From positions 61,906-125,905 of the forward strand of contig CALFNN010000042.1 in the NCBI GenBank assembly GCA_937902925.1: a stretch of DNA of 64,000 bases, read 5' to 3'. A program made the position numbers and the translations under genes. The notes beneath the pieces were generated by a model that saw nothing but the letters and a program-made list of their open reading frames with translations, was not told the origin of the DNA and made no database searches. The stretch is from an uncultured Opitutaceae bacterium (GTDB taxonomy: Bacteria > Verrucomicrobiota > Verrucomicrobiia > Opitutales > Opitutaceae). Of this stretch, positions 16,133 through 25,294 are shown piece by piece; the stretch's first letter is position 1; every line of letters starts with the position of its first letter.

Positions 16133-17314
16133 TCAGTTTTGGAGCATCCGCACGCGGCGGTCCTTCCGCGGAAACTGCAACGTCACCACGGTGCCGACGC
16201 CCTCCTTGCTTTCGAGGCCGACCTGGCCGCCGTGCTCGCGCATGATGCGCTGGACGATGGTCAGCCCGAGCCCATGGCCCCCCGGCTTGGTCGTGTGATA
16301 GGGTTGGAAGAGCCGCATCAACTCGTCCTGCTTGATGCCGGCGCCGTTGTCTCCAAACAGCAGGAACACCGAGTCGTCGTCCGCCCGCGAGCGGATTTTT
16401 AGTTTCCCACCCGGCTTCATCGCCTCCATCGCGTTTTTCGTCAGGTTGAAAAACACCTGCTTGAGCTGGTCGCGATCGGCCATCACCGGCGGCAGGTCGT
16501 GCGGCGTCTCGGCCTCGACCACGATGTCGCGATCGGCGAATTCACGGTGCTGGAAGCGCAGGACCTCGGTCAAAACCCCGGTCAGATTGGTCTCCGCGAG
16601 GTCCGGCGGACGCGGCCGGATGGCCTCGAGGAAATTGCTGATGATCCCGTCCAGCCGCGCCACCTCGTCGCGACAGACGCGCACCGAGTCCGCGAGCGAA
16701 TCGGCCACCTTCGATGCCTTGAGCCGCTTCAGTTTTCGGTCGATGAGCTGCAGGTGAATCGTGAGCGAGTTGAGCGGATTCCCCAGCTCGTGGGCGACGC
16801 CCGCCGCGAGGAGCAGCACGGACGACGTGCGCTCGTCCGCGATCCGCTGTTCCGTGCTCTGGCGATCCTTGGTGACGTCACTGACAATCACGGCAAACCG
16901 CCGCGCGGTCCCGCGGCCTTCACCGCGAAACGGCACCATGTAAAGTCGCACCGTGCGCGGCTCCGGATAGCTCAACTCGAGATCGCGGGCCATGATCGGC
17001 AGCGCGCTCCCCGCCGACGTTTCGTCGAGCGTGCTGCTCAGCGACGGCCGGAGCCCCGGCACGAGCCGCCACAGCGTCTGGCCGGCGAGATCGTCCTCGC
17101 CCAGCCCGATGAGTTGGTGCGCGGCCGCGTTGGCGTATTCGATCGCCCCGTCGGCGCTGATCACCAGCACGCCCTCCTGCAGGGTGTTGAAGATCTCCTC
17201 GAACAAGCCGCGCTCGCGCGCGAGGCGTTGGACGAGGTTGGCGAGGTTGACCGAGTCGAGGGTGTCGAGCCGCCCGAGCACGCGGTCGAGCGAGGAGTGT
17301 TTCTTGCCGGCCAT
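16133..17314 (-). CDS. NtrB-like sensor histidine kinase (PAS-HisKA-HATPase)
   Basis: A 393-residue cytoplasmic kinase counted from ATG at 17314. A GTG at 17365 overlaps the rnhB stop as GTGA and would add 17 residues, so coupling with rnhB is possible. A PAS domain spans about residues 38-150 (LQEGVLVISADGAIEYANAA). The H-box is GVAHELGNPLNSL with H175. The ATPase has N-box NLTKNAMEAM, G1 GDNGAGI and G2 GGHGLGLTIV. There are no membrane helices, as in NtrB and other kinases that pair with NtrC-type regulators. The best partner in the window is the regulator at 11194-12579; that pairing is inference. Confidence 0.92.
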   Translation of the reverse strand: MAGKKHSSLDRVLGRLDTLDSVNLANLVQRLARERGLFEEIFNTLQEGVLVISADGAIEYANAAAHQLIGLGEDDLAGQTLWRLVPGLRPSLSSTLDETSAGSALPIMARDLELSYPEPRTVRLYMVPFRGEGRGTARRFAVIVSDVTKDRQSTEQRIADERTSSVLLLAAGVAHELGNPLNSLTIHLQLIDRKLKRLKASKVADSLADSVRVCRDEVARLDGIISNFLEAIRPRPPDLAETNLTGVLTEVLRFQHREFADRDIVVEAETPHDLPPVMADRDQLKQVFFNLTKNAMEAMKPGGKLKIRSRADDDSVFLLFGDNGAGIKQDELMRLFQPYHTTKPGGHGLGLTIVQRIMREHGGQVGLESKEGVGTVVTLQFPRKDRRVRMLQN

Positions 17315-17361
17315 TCGGGCGGGTTTGTGGCGGAGCGGCGCGCCCGGGTCAACGGCGCGCG

Positions 17362-18126
17362 TCACACCTCGCCCGCGAGAAAATCCATCTGCGCCGGGTC
17401 GACGCGGCCGGCGAGGAGCTTGCGGAGAAACAGGCCGCGGTGCTGCGCGCAGCGCCCCAGCCGCAACACCGCCTCGCGATGGTCGTCGGTCCCGTAACCC
17501 TTGTGCTGCGCGAAACCGTAGCCCGGGTGCTTCGCCCCGAGTTCGTTCATCATCCGGTCACGGGTGACTTTCGCGACAATCGAGGCCATCGCGACACACA
17601 GCGAACGCGCATCGCCCTTCACGATGCCGGTGTGGGGATAGGGAAAGCTGCGCAAAGCGAGGCCATCGACCAGCACGCGGCACGACACGGTCGGCCGGAA
17701 GCTAGCGATCGTTTCCGGCGGCGCGAACAGATCGGGTTCGGTCTTCTGCTCGAACGCGTCCGGCGGATAGATTCCTTCCAGTGCCCGCCGCATCGCCAGC
17801 TTCGTCGCGCCGAGGATGTTGAGCCGCTCGATCTCGTCCACGTCCGCCACGCCGAACTGCGCGTGAATCTGACCCTGGGCCGCGAGGGTTTCGAATTCGA
17901 ACCACAACTCGTCGCGTTCCGCCGCCGTGAGTTGTTTCGAATCGTTGACCCGCCCGGCCTTCGTGAGCGCCCAGCGGCCCTCGAGAAACGCCTTCGTCAC
18001 CAGCACGGCTCCCGCCACCACCGGCCCGGCGAGCGCGCCGCGGCCCGCCTCGTCCACGCCGATGAGCTCGGCCACCCCCTCGATTTGCTTGAGGTCGAAT
18101 CCGCGAAGCTGACGGCGCTTGGGCAT
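17362..18126 (-). CDS. rnhB: Ribonuclease HII
   Basis: A 254-residue enzyme starting at ATG 18126. The active-site segment IGVDEAGRGALAGPV holds D25 and E26. ILVDG-like (RVLVDGL), SIVAKVTRD and HPGYGFAQHKGYGT are the other standard RNase HII blocks. It removes RNA from DNA hybrids and single ribonucleotides misincorporated during replication. It lies 8 bp after the RNase HIII gene, so two type-2 RNases H appear to be made from one transcript. A stretch of about 25 residues between EGIYPPDAF and the VDG block looks like an insertion relative to short RNase HII proteins. Confidence 0.96.
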   Translation of the reverse strand: MPKRRQLRGFDLKQIEGVAELIGVDEAGRGALAGPVVAGAVLVTKAFLEGRWALTKAGRVNDSKQLTAAERDELWFEFETLAAQGQIHAQFGVADVDEIERLNILGATKLAMRRALEGIYPPDAFEQKTEPDLFAPPETIASFRPTVSCRVLVDGLALRSFPYPHTGIVKGDARSLCVAMASIVAKVTRDRMMNELGAKHPGYGFAQHKGYGTDDHREAVLRLGRCAQHRGLFLRKLLAGRVDPAQMDFLAGEV

Positions 18127-18134
18127 CGGCCGGG

Positions 18135-19145
18135 CTAGCGCTCCCAATCCACGCGTTCCTTCGGCTCGGGCAGCGGCAGCTCGCCGAGCTTGCCCGCGGC
18201 GGCGACGACTTCGTAGGCCGTCCGAAAATGCAGCTTCGCGAACTCGCCCAACGCCCGCACGCCGAATTTCTCGATGATCTGGTGCGCCTGCGTTTTCACC
18301 AGCGGACCGGCGCCCTTCTGCAATTTGGCGCCAAACTTCTTCGACAGCGCGTGCATCTGCCGCACGAACTCCGCACGCGCCACGACCGACGCGGCGGCGA
18401 CGACCGGGTCTTCCTCCGCCTTGGTCCGCATCCGCAGGTCGAAGTTTTCCACCTTTTTCTTCGCCAGCTCGCGCTGCACCAGCGGCTGCTTGGTGAACTG
18501 GTCGAGCAGTCCCCACGGCACGCGCTTGGCCAGCAGCGCCTGTTCGAGTGCCGTGGCGTGCTGCCAGGCCAGCAGCCGGTTGAGATTCGCGCCGGGCCGC
18601 GACATCAGGTCGTTGTATTTCGGCATCCCGCAAAAACACGTCCGCGCGATGGCGCCATGCGTCTCGCGGATGAGCTTGTCGAGTTTGATGATCTGCGTCT
18701 CGGCGATCTTCTTCGAATCCTGCACGCCCGCCTTCCGCCACGCCTCGATGGCGGATTTGTCCGCGATGACCGTCGCGGCGATCACCGGCCCGAAAAAATC
18801 GCCCTTGCCGCTCTCGTCGAGCCCGGCGTGCGACTCGAACCAGTCGGGATGCAGCACCTCGTCGTAGCCGAGCTTCGCCGCGCCGAGCACGTCGGGCTCG
18901 AGCGTCATGGTCACGAATTCCTCCGTGCCTTTGCCAGCGACCACGACCTTGCCGCTCGTGTAGGCGGACACGTTGACCTTGAGGTGGTCGGCCTTGAACG
19001 CGAACCGCGTATAAGCCACCTCGAACGGCGTCCAGCCGCGCTCCACGCAAATCGCGCGGAGTTTTTCCATCTGGGCGTCGTCGAGCTTGGCGGTGTAGGA
19101 GGCGAGCTTCTTGGGGGCTTCTTCGTCCCCGGGCTTCTTCGGCAT
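18135..19145 (-). CDS. rnhC: Ribonuclease HIII
   Basis: A 336-residue protein from ATG 19145. The N-terminal roughly 90 residues form the TBP-like substrate-binding domain of RNase HIII (SYTAKLDDAQ, then FKADHLKVNVSAYTSGKVVV). The catalytic domain begins at GLDESGKGDFFGPV (D110, E111), followed by DSKKI and VVAAASVVARAEFV. It cleaves long RNA in RNA/DNA hybrids. It stands head-to-head with mutY and is followed at once by rnhB. A nonamer-repeat sequence lies just upstream of the start. Confidence 0.95.
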   Translation of the reverse strand: MPKKPGDEEAPKKLASYTAKLDDAQMEKLRAICVERGWTPFEVAYTRFAFKADHLKVNVSAYTSGKVVVAGKGTEEFVTMTLEPDVLGAAKLGYDEVLHPDWFESHAGLDESGKGDFFGPVIAATVIADKSAIEAWRKAGVQDSKKIAETQIIKLDKLIRETHGAIARTCFCGMPKYNDLMSRPGANLNRLLAWQHATALEQALLAKRVPWGLLDQFTKQPLVQRELAKKKVENFDLRMRTKAEEDPVVAAASVVARAEFVRQMHALSKKFGAKLQKGAGPLVKTQAHQIIEKFGVRALGEFAKLHFRTAYEVVAAAGKLGELPLPEPKERVDWER

Positions 19146-19155
19146 GGCGAAATCA

Positions 19156-19183
19156 GCCACAAAAAGCGCCGAAAGCACAAAGG
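19156..19183 (-). repeat. Nonamer-periodic repeat just upstream of rnhC
   Basis: Read on the minus strand, this stretch is a run of degenerate 9-bp units of the form TTTGTGCTT / TCGGCGCTT / TTTGTGGCT, ending about 10 bp before the rnhC start. The copies at 19207-19233 and 25295-25321 are related in pattern and placement. Confidence 0.5.
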
Positions 19184-19206
19184 GATTCTGCTTCGCACCG
19201 CCGGGC

Positions 19207-19233
19207 TTTTGCGCCTTTTGTGCCTTCGTGGCC
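19207..19233 (+). repeat. Nonamer-periodic repeat just upstream of mutY
   Basis: Three consecutive 9-bp units TTTTGCGCC, TTTTGTGCC and TTCGTGGCC end 6 bp before the TTG start chosen for mutY. Together with the copy on the other strand this forms a head-to-head pair between rnhC and mutY. The element type (runs of TTTGTGCC-like units) is dispersed in many bacterial genomes, but its role is not known to me. Confidence 0.55.
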
Positions 19234-19239
19234 CAACCC

Positions 19240-20262
19240 TTGATCGCCCGCAAGACCCGGTTTCAACGTTCGCTCATGGCGTGGTATCGCGCCAATGCCC
19301 GGTCGCTGCCGTGGCGCGAGGCGCCCTCGCTCTACCGGACGGTCGTGAGCGAATTCATGCTCCAGCAAACCCAGGTGAAGACAGTTCTCCCCTACTTCGC
19401 CCGCTGGCTCGCCGCGCTGCCGGACTTCGCCGCGCTCGCCGCCGCGCCGGAATCCCGCGTGCTGAAACTCTGGGAGGGCCTCGGCTACTATTCGCGCGCG
19501 CGCAACCTCCACCGGCTCGCCCGCGAGCTTGCGCAGCGAACCGGATCGCCCCGCACGCCCGAGGTCTGGCGCGAATTGCCGGGGGTCGGGCCCTACACGG
19601 CGGCCGCGATCACGAGCATTTCCTTTGGCGCCGCCGCGGCCTGCGTCGATGGCAACGTCGTGCGGATCCTTGCGCGCCTGACCGCCGACGGCCGCGAGTT
19701 TCGCGACAGCGCGAGCGCGGCGAAATATTTCGCGCCACTCGCCGCCGCGTTGCTTTCCCCCATCGCGCCCGGCGACCACAACCAGGCCATGATGGAACTC
19801 GGCGCCACCGTGTGCCTGCGCCAGAATCCACGCTGCGCCGGCTGCCCGGTGCGGACCCTTTGTGCCGCCGCCGCCGCGGGTAATCCGGAAAATTTTCCCC
19901 GTCTCGCCCCGAAAAAAATCGAGCGGCACAGCATCGTCCGCGTCTGGTGCGAGCGCCGCGGCGCCCTCCTGCTTCACCGCGCCGCGGCCGGGGCGCGCCG
20001 GTTCGCGAACATCCACGAACTGCCCACGGCCGGGCAGGCGAACCTGGACCCCGCTGCCGCAAGTTTGCATCCGTTGCTGGCGAAGCGGCGGCGCAGCATC
20101 ACGCGTTTTCAGATCACGGAATCGATCCACGTCGCCCCGGCCCCGCGCGGAAAACTGCCCGCCGGATTGACGTGGGCGCCTCTCGCGCGCCTCGAGTCGA
20201 TGACGCTTTCGGGCCCTCACCGGCGGTGGATCCAGGAAATCCTGGCGGACCGACAAACCTAG
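19240..20262 (+). CDS. mutY: A/G-specific adenine DNA glycosylase MutY
   Basis: About 340 residues from TTG 19240; the first ATG is at 19276, but the upstream residues FQRSLMAWYRANARSLPW match the first helix of MutY, so the TTG start is preferred. The helix-hairpin-helix is LPGVGPYTAAAI with catalytic Asp in DGNVVRIL. The 4Fe-4S ligands follow the C-x6-C-x2-C-x5-C pattern (CLRQNPRCAGCPVRTLC). The C-terminal part resembles a reduced NUDIX-like 8-oxoG recognition domain. The enzyme removes A opposite 8-oxoguanine. Its stop is 12 bp from the stop of the convergent isomerase gene. Confidence 0.95.
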   Translation: MIARKTRFQRSLMAWYRANARSLPWREAPSLYRTVVSEFMLQQTQVKTVLPYFARWLAALPDFAALAAAPESRVLKLWEGLGYYSRARNLHRLARELAQRTGSPRTPEVWRELPGVGPYTAAAITSISFGAAAACVDGNVVRILARLTADGREFRDSASAAKYFAPLAAALLSPIAPGDHNQAMMELGATVCLRQNPRCAGCPVRTLCAAAAAGNPENFPRLAPKKIERHSIVRVWCERRGALLLHRAAAGARRFANIHELPTAGQANLDPAAASLHPLLAKRRRSITRFQITESIHVAPAPRGKLPAGLTWAPLARLESMTLSGPHRRWIQEILADRQT

Positions 20263-20274
20263 CGCCCGTTCGGC

Positions 20275-21216
20275 CTACCCTATCAACGCCTCGATCCGCT
20301 GCTTCGAGATGCGCACGTCGTCGACGGTCAGCCGGGGCCCGAACTCCAGGACGAGCAGGTGTTCCGGCCGCCAGAATTGGCTGACCATCTTGAAATCGAT
20401 GTGACCGGAGCCGACCGGCTGGTGGTCCTGGCCGTGGGCGCTGACGTCGTGCAGATGGAAGCCCAGCAAACGAGACGCGTTCTTCTCGAGGTGCTGCTGG
20501 TGATCGAGGAGTCCCATGCCGTGCTTGATATCGGCGTGACCGGTGTCGTGCCAGTAGCCCACGGGGGCGGTTGGCGGCAGGCCGGCGAGGAAGTCGGCAT
20601 ATTCCCCGTCGAGCGGCAGCTCCTCGAATTTCTCGCGGTTCTCGAACCCGAGCCTGATGCCCTTCTGCGCCGCGTGCTCGAGAATCTCGTTCACGCTTTT
20701 CTTGGTCTGCTCCCAATACGGCCCCATCCGCTTGCGCAGCTTGACCAGCGATTTCGCGAGGAGCGCGTGATAGGCCTTGTCGTCGGGCGTCCGGCCGGCG
20801 TCGGGATGATCGCGCAGGTAGTTGCGCAGTGCCCGGGCCGGGTTGAACCAGAAAAAAACCACGCTCCCCAAGTGGCAGACGAGCACCCGGGCGTTCATCT
20901 GCGCCGCAAAATCGATCGAGCGTTTGGTGTGGCGCAGCCACTGGTCGTGCTCCCGGTGATCGATTGCCGAGGGCTCGAACAGATTCGGCGCCGCCTGCAC
21001 CACCCCGGTCGGCAACGGGCAGAAATTGTGCGTCGAGCCAATCTTTACCACGCCCTCCTCGACGGCCTTCATGATTCCGGGCACGAGCGTGATGCGAACA
21101 CCATGGCTCAGCTCCACCGTGTCGAAACCCAGGCCCGCCATTTCCTTCAACATGGCGTAGCCGTCCGTATGCCGGTGCGAGCACCAGCTGGTGGAAAGCG
21201 AGAGGGTTGGTTTCAC
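20275..21216 (-). CDS. Sugar phosphate isomerase/epimerase-type TIM barrel
   Basis: A 313-residue AP-endonuclease-2/xylose-isomerase-like TIM barrel with a GTG start. Visible landmarks include GFDTVELSHG (strand 1), NARVLVCHLGSV, GFENREKFEELP (metal Glu), GYWHDTGHADIKH (Asp/His ligands) and GFHLHDVSAHGQDHQPVGSGHIDF, which carries the late His and Asp metal ligands. These proteins isomerise or epimerise free sugars or derivatives; the substrate is unknown. No operon partner is evident; it is convergent with mutY and upstream of nothing on its strand except the rpsU terminator. Confidence 0.85.
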   Translation of the reverse strand: MKPTLSLSTSWCSHRHTDGYAMLKEMAGLGFDTVELSHGVRITLVPGIMKAVEEGVVKIGSTHNFCPLPTGVVQAAPNLFEPSAIDHREHDQWLRHTKRSIDFAAQMNARVLVCHLGSVVFFWFNPARALRNYLRDHPDAGRTPDDKAYHALLAKSLVKLRKRMGPYWEQTKKSVNEILEHAAQKGIRLGFENREKFEELPLDGEYADFLAGLPPTAPVGYWHDTGHADIKHGMGLLDHQQHLEKNASRLLGFHLHDVSAHGQDHQPVGSGHIDFKMVSQFWRPEHLLVLEFGPRLTVDDVRISKQRIEALIG

Positions 21217-21276
21217 GCTGGAGAGTTCGGGCGACGAAGGGGCGAAGGGCTGGTGGCGCGGATCAGGCGGCTCGGC

Positions 21277-21309
21277 AAAAAAAATGCGCTACCGGGAAAA
21301 CGGTAGCGC
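21277..21309 (-). terminator. Intrinsic terminator of rpsU
   Basis: On the minus strand GCGCTACCG and CGGTAGCGC (21301-21309 and 21286-21294) form a perfect 9-bp stem with a 6-nt loop, followed after one A by eight Ts (complement of 21277-21284). It lies 39 bp past the rpsU stop. Confidence 0.93.
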
Positions 21310-21348
21310 GGGATAAAACTGGGCGCGGGCCGGCCGACCGGCTTTGGC

Positions 21349-21546
21349 TTATTCGGCGTAGCGGCGGCGCAGCATCTGGGTGAAGGCCTGGACCTTGTCC
21401 TTGCGGCGGCGCTTTTCGCACGGCTTTTCGTAGTAACGCTTTGCGCGGGTGCCCTTGATGATGTTCTCGCGATCGAGCTTCTTCTTCATGCGGCGGAGCG
21501 CACGGTCGATGGGCTCGTTCTTGCGGATTTTGATTTCGATGGACAT
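21349..21546 (-). CDS. rpsU: 30S ribosomal protein S21
   Basis: A 65-residue basic protein from ATG 21546, the usual S21 size. It reads MSIEIKIRKNEPIDRALRRM and ends KDKVQAFTQMLRRRYAE, with the conserved YYEKP segment (RAKRYYEKPCEKRRRK). An upstream in-frame start would add 15 unlikely residues. It is a single-gene unit with its own promoter and terminator, divergent from dnaE. Confidence 0.97.
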   Translation of the reverse strand: MSIEIKIRKNEPIDRALRRMKKKLDRENIIKGTRAKRYYEKPCEKRRRKDKVQAFTQMLRRRYAE

Positions 21547-21579
21547 TGGGACGGACGTGTTGGTGAAAGGAAAAGCTGG

Positions 21580-21610
21580 GTAATAGGCCAACTCGCCGCG
21601 TTCGCGTCAA
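21580..21610 (-). promoter_or_regulatory. Candidate sigma-70 promoter of rpsU
   Basis: On the minus strand TTGACG (21610-21605) and TATTAC (21585-21580) are 19 bp apart, about 34 bp before the rpsU start. The spacing is long, so this is a candidate only. Confidence 0.4.
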
Positions 21611-21665
21611 CGGCTTTTTTCCCGTCTTGCGCAGGCGACGCGATGGGGTTGGTTAGGTCCCTTCC

Positions 21666-24600
21666 GTGCCGTCCGCCGACAAGAATTTCGTCCACCTTCA
21701 CGTCCATTCCGACTACAGCCTCCTCGACGGCTGCTGCCGCATCGACCGGTTGATGGATCGCGCCGTCGAGCTCGGCATGCCGGCGCTTGCGCTCACCGAT
21801 CATGGCAATCTCTACGGCGCAATCGAATTCTATAACACGGCCAAGGCCAAGGGCATCAAGCCGTTGATCGGCTGCGAGCTCTACCTCGTCGAGACCTCGC
21901 GCCTTGAGAAAAACGGCCGCTCCGACGAGGGCAAAACCATCTTCCACCTCGGTCTCCTCGCGAGGAACGCCACCGGCTACTCGAATCTTCTCAAGCTCGT
22001 GTCCGACGCCCACCTCAAGGGCTTTTACTACAAGCCGCGCACCGATCTCGAGACCCTCGCGCGCCACTCCGGCGGCCTGACCGGCTTCACCGGCTGCCTT
22101 GCCTCGCTGGTGCCGCAACACCTGCTCTATGATCGTTACGAGGAGGCGCGGAAGGCCTGCGGCCGGTTTGTCGAGATCTTTGGCCGCGAAAACTACTTCG
22201 TCGAAATCCAGGACCACGGCATCGCCGAGCAGCGCAAGATCATCCCGGGACTCCTCAAGCTCGCCGAGGAATTCAACCTCAAGGTCATCTGCACGAATGA
22301 CGTTCACTACGTCCGCAGCACCGATGCCGGCCCGCACGACGCCATGCTCTGCATCCAGACCGGCGCCAAGATCGACGACGAAAAGCGGATGCGCTTCGAG
22401 GGCCAGCAGTTTTACCTGAAATCGCGCGACGAGATGGCAAAGCTTTTCGCCGAGGTGCCCGAGTCGCTGACGAACACGCAGCACGTCGCCGACATGTGCG
22501 ACCTCAAGATCGATTTTCCCAAGGGCAGCGATCGTTATCCGAAATATCCGCTGCCGCCGGAGATCAAGACCGACCGCGCCGGCTACCTGCGCGACCTCTG
22601 CATCGCCGGTCTGAAAAAACGCTACGGCGTCGACTACGCCGGGCCGCAGCAAGCCACCGACCCCGCGCTGGCGCAGACGCTCGTCGAGCGGCTCGACTAC
22701 GAACTCGGCATCATCGGCAAGACCGGCTTCATCGACTACTTTCTCGTCGTCTGGGATTTCATCCATTGGGCCAAGGAGCACGGCATCCCCGTCGGCCCCG
22801 GCCGCGGCTCCGGCGCGGGCTGCATTGTCGCCTACCTGCTCGGCATCACCAACCTCGATCCGCTCCGCTTCAAGCTGCTCTTCGAGCGCTTTCTCAACCC
22901 CGAACGTGTGTCGCCGCCGGACTTCGACATCGATTTCTGCATGCGCCGCCGCGGCGAGGTCATTGACTACGTCCGCGCAAAATACGGCAAGGACTGCGTC
23001 GCCAACATCATCACTTACGGCACGCTCGGCGCGAAGATGGTCATCCGTGACGTCTCGCGCGTTCATAACCTGCCCTACGCCGACGCCGACCGCCTCGCGA
23101 AGATGATCCCGGACGAGCTCAACATGACGCTCGAGATCGCCCTCGAAAAATCCGCCGAGCTCCGCGATGAGGTCGCGCGCAACCCCGTCGCAAAAAAAAT
23201 CATGGACCAGGCGCGCGTCCTCGAGGGCATGGTGCGCAACACCGGCAAACACGCCGCCGGCATCATCATCACCGACCGCCCGCTCGAGGAATTCGTCCCG
23301 CTCACCGAGCAGGAAGGCGATGTCACCGTGCAGTTCGACATGAACGCGGTCGGTAAGCTCGGCCTGTTGAAGATGGACTTCCTCGGGCTCAAGACGCTCA
23401 CCGTCATCGCCGACGCGGTCGACAACATCCGCCGCACCGTCGACCCGACGTTCGACATCGAAACCATCCCGCTCGAGGACGCGAAGACTTTCGCCCTCCT
23501 CAACTCCGGCCGCACCACCGGCGTGTTTCAGTTGGAATCCGGCGGCATGCAAAACCTCTGCCGCCAGATCGGCCTCTCCACCATCGACGAGATCGTCGCG
23601 CTCATCGCGCTCTTCCGCCCGGGCCCGATGGACTGGATTCCCGACTACATCCGTGGGAAAAAAGATCCGTCCACCGTCCGCTTTCCCCACGCGCTGCTCG
23701 AGGAGGTCTGCCGCGAAACCTACGGCGTGATGGTGTATCAGGAGCAGGTCATGGAGGCCGCGAAGATCATCGCCGGCTACACGCTCGGCGGCGCCGACAT
23801 GCTGCGCCGCGCGATGGGAAAAAAGGACAAGGAGGCCATGGCCGCCGAGCGCGAAAAATTCATCGCCGGCGCGAAGCAGGTCAACGGCATCGACGGAAAG
23901 ACCTCGGATGCCATCTTCGAGATCCTCAACAAATTCGCCGGCTATGGCTTCAACAAGTCCCACTCCGCCGCCTACGCGATCCTCAGCTACCAGACCGGTT
24001 TCCTGAAGGCCAACTATCCGGTGCAGTTCATGGCCGCGATGCTCAGCTCCGAGCTCGGGAATGCGGAAAAGGTCTCCCATTTCGTCGCCGAGTGCGAGTC
24101 GATGGGACTCACGGTCCTCGGCCCCGACGTGAACGAATCGCGCGAGATGTTCACGCCCGTCGGCGGCAAGATCCGCTTCGGGCTCGCCGGCATCAAGGGC
24201 GTCGGCGAGGGCGCGGCGCAGAAGATCATCGCCGAGCGCGAGGCCAACGGCCCGTTCGTCGATTTCGAGAATTTCGTCGCCCGCGTCGACGCCAAGGCGC
24301 TCAACAAGCGCGTGCTCGAGCACCTCGTGAAGACCGGCGCCTTCGATTTCGCTGGCGGCTCGCGCAAGAAACTTTTCGACGGCATCGATGCCGCGCTCGC
24401 CGCCGCCAGCGCCACTGCCCGCGACAAGGCCGCCGGCCAGCACAGCTTCCTCGACATGCTCGCCGAGGAGCCGCCGAAGACAAACGGGAGCGGAAAGCCC
24501 GGCTCCAACGGTTCTGCGCTCAGCTCCCAGCCCTCGGCTCCCGGCTCGACCGACGACTTCTCCGCCCCCGAGCGGCTCGCCTTCGAAAAGGAGCTCCTCG

Positions 24601-25250
24601 GCTTCTACGTCTCCGGCCATCCGATGAACGCCTACGCCGGACTCGCCGAGGCCATCGACACGTTTGCCGTCGACGAGTTGTTGCAGCAATCCGACCGCAC
24701 CGAGTTCCGCCTCTGCGGCATCGCCGGCAACCTTCAGAAAAAGCTGTCGAAAAAGGACAATCGCCCGTGGGTCGCCTTCACGCTCGCCACCAAGAGCGCC
24801 TCGCTCCCGCTGAACATGTTTGCCGACGCCTATGCCGCTTACGGCGCCACGCTCGCGGAAAACGCGCTGGTGCTCGTGCAGGGCAACATCCTCGCCGGCA
24901 ACGACGGCACCCGCATCAACGTCAAGGAATGCTACCCGCTCGACGGCTTCGTCTGCGGCATCGTGCGCAAGGTCACCTGGCTGCTCCATCCCGCGCACCG
25001 CGAACTGCCCGCCTTCCTCCACCTCTTGCGGGAAACGCTCAACGCGCAGGTCGGCGACACGCGGGTCGAGTTCGGCTTCGTCTTTGAGGACCGCGTGGCC
25101 CCGGTCGCCGAGGCGAGCCACGCGCTCACGTGGAAATTGAATGCCGCAAGCTTCCAGCAACTCCGCGCCCACCCCGCCGTCGCCGGCGTCCAGCTCGAAA
25201 CGCGGCGCCTCGAACTCAAGCAGGACCGTCGCTGGGCAAAAAGAGCCTGA
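21666..25250 (+). CDS. dnaE: DNA polymerase III alpha subunit
   Basis: A 1194-residue replicative polymerase with a GTG start. The PHP domain begins HLHVHSDYSLLDG and keeps most metal ligands (H10, H12, D45-H46 in TDHGNLYG, E71 in GCELY, H94, C144, and the DVHYV pair). The polymerase active site shows the PDFDIDF aspartates; GPGRGSGAG and FNKSHSAAYA are other landmarks. The tandem helix-hairpin-helix region and OB fold lie in the C-terminal third, with a Ser/Gly/Pro linker (KTNGSGKPGSNGS) near residue 945. It is divergent from rpsU and 79 bp before the RNA methyltransferase gene. Confidence 0.98.
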   Translation: MPSADKNFVHLHVHSDYSLLDGCCRIDRLMDRAVELGMPALALTDHGNLYGAIEFYNTAKAKGIKPLIGCELYLVETSRLEKNGRSDEGKTIFHLGLLARNATGYSNLLKLVSDAHLKGFYYKPRTDLETLARHSGGLTGFTGCLASLVPQHLLYDRYEEARKACGRFVEIFGRENYFVEIQDHGIAEQRKIIPGLLKLAEEFNLKVICTNDVHYVRSTDAGPHDAMLCIQTGAKIDDEKRMRFEGQQFYLKSRDEMAKLFAEVPESLTNTQHVADMCDLKIDFPKGSDRYPKYPLPPEIKTDRAGYLRDLCIAGLKKRYGVDYAGPQQATDPALAQTLVERLDYELGIIGKTGFIDYFLVVWDFIHWAKEHGIPVGPGRGSGAGCIVAYLLGITNLDPLRFKLLFERFLNPERVSPPDFDIDFCMRRRGEVIDYVRAKYGKDCVANIITYGTLGAKMVIRDVSRVHNLPYADADRLAKMIPDELNMTLEIALEKSAELRDEVARNPVAKKIMDQARVLEGMVRNTGKHAAGIIITDRPLEEFVPLTEQEGDVTVQFDMNAVGKLGLLKMDFLGLKTLTVIADAVDNIRRTVDPTFDIETIPLEDAKTFALLNSGRTTGVFQLESGGMQNLCRQIGLSTIDEIVALIALFRPGPMDWIPDYIRGKKDPSTVRFPHALLEEVCRETYGVMVYQEQVMEAAKIIAGYTLGGADMLRRAMGKKDKEAMAAEREKFIAGAKQVNGIDGKTSDAIFEILNKFAGYGFNKSHSAAYAILSYQTGFLKANYPVQFMAAMLSSELGNAEKVSHFVAECESMGLTVLGPDVNESREMFTPVGGKIRFGLAGIKGVGEGAAQKIIAEREANGPFVDFENFVARVDAKALNKRVLEHLVKTGAFDFAGGSRKKLFDGIDAALAAASATARDKAAGQHSFLDMLAEEPPKTNGSGKPGSNGSALSSQPSAPGSTDDFSAPERLAFEKELLGFYVSGHPMNAYAGLAEAIDTFAVDELLQQSDRTEFRLCGIAGNLQKKLSKKDNRPWVAFTLATKSASLPLNMFADAYAAYGATLAENALVLVQGNILAGNDGTRINVKECYPLDGFVCGIVRKVTWLLHPAHRELPAFLHLLRETLNAQVGDTRVEFGFVFEDRVAPVAEASHALTWKLNAASFQQLRAHPAVAGVQLETRRLELKQDRRWAKRA

Positions 25251-25294
25251 GCAACCGCGAGGGCCCGCAGCACCCGGCGAGAATACTGTTTTAA

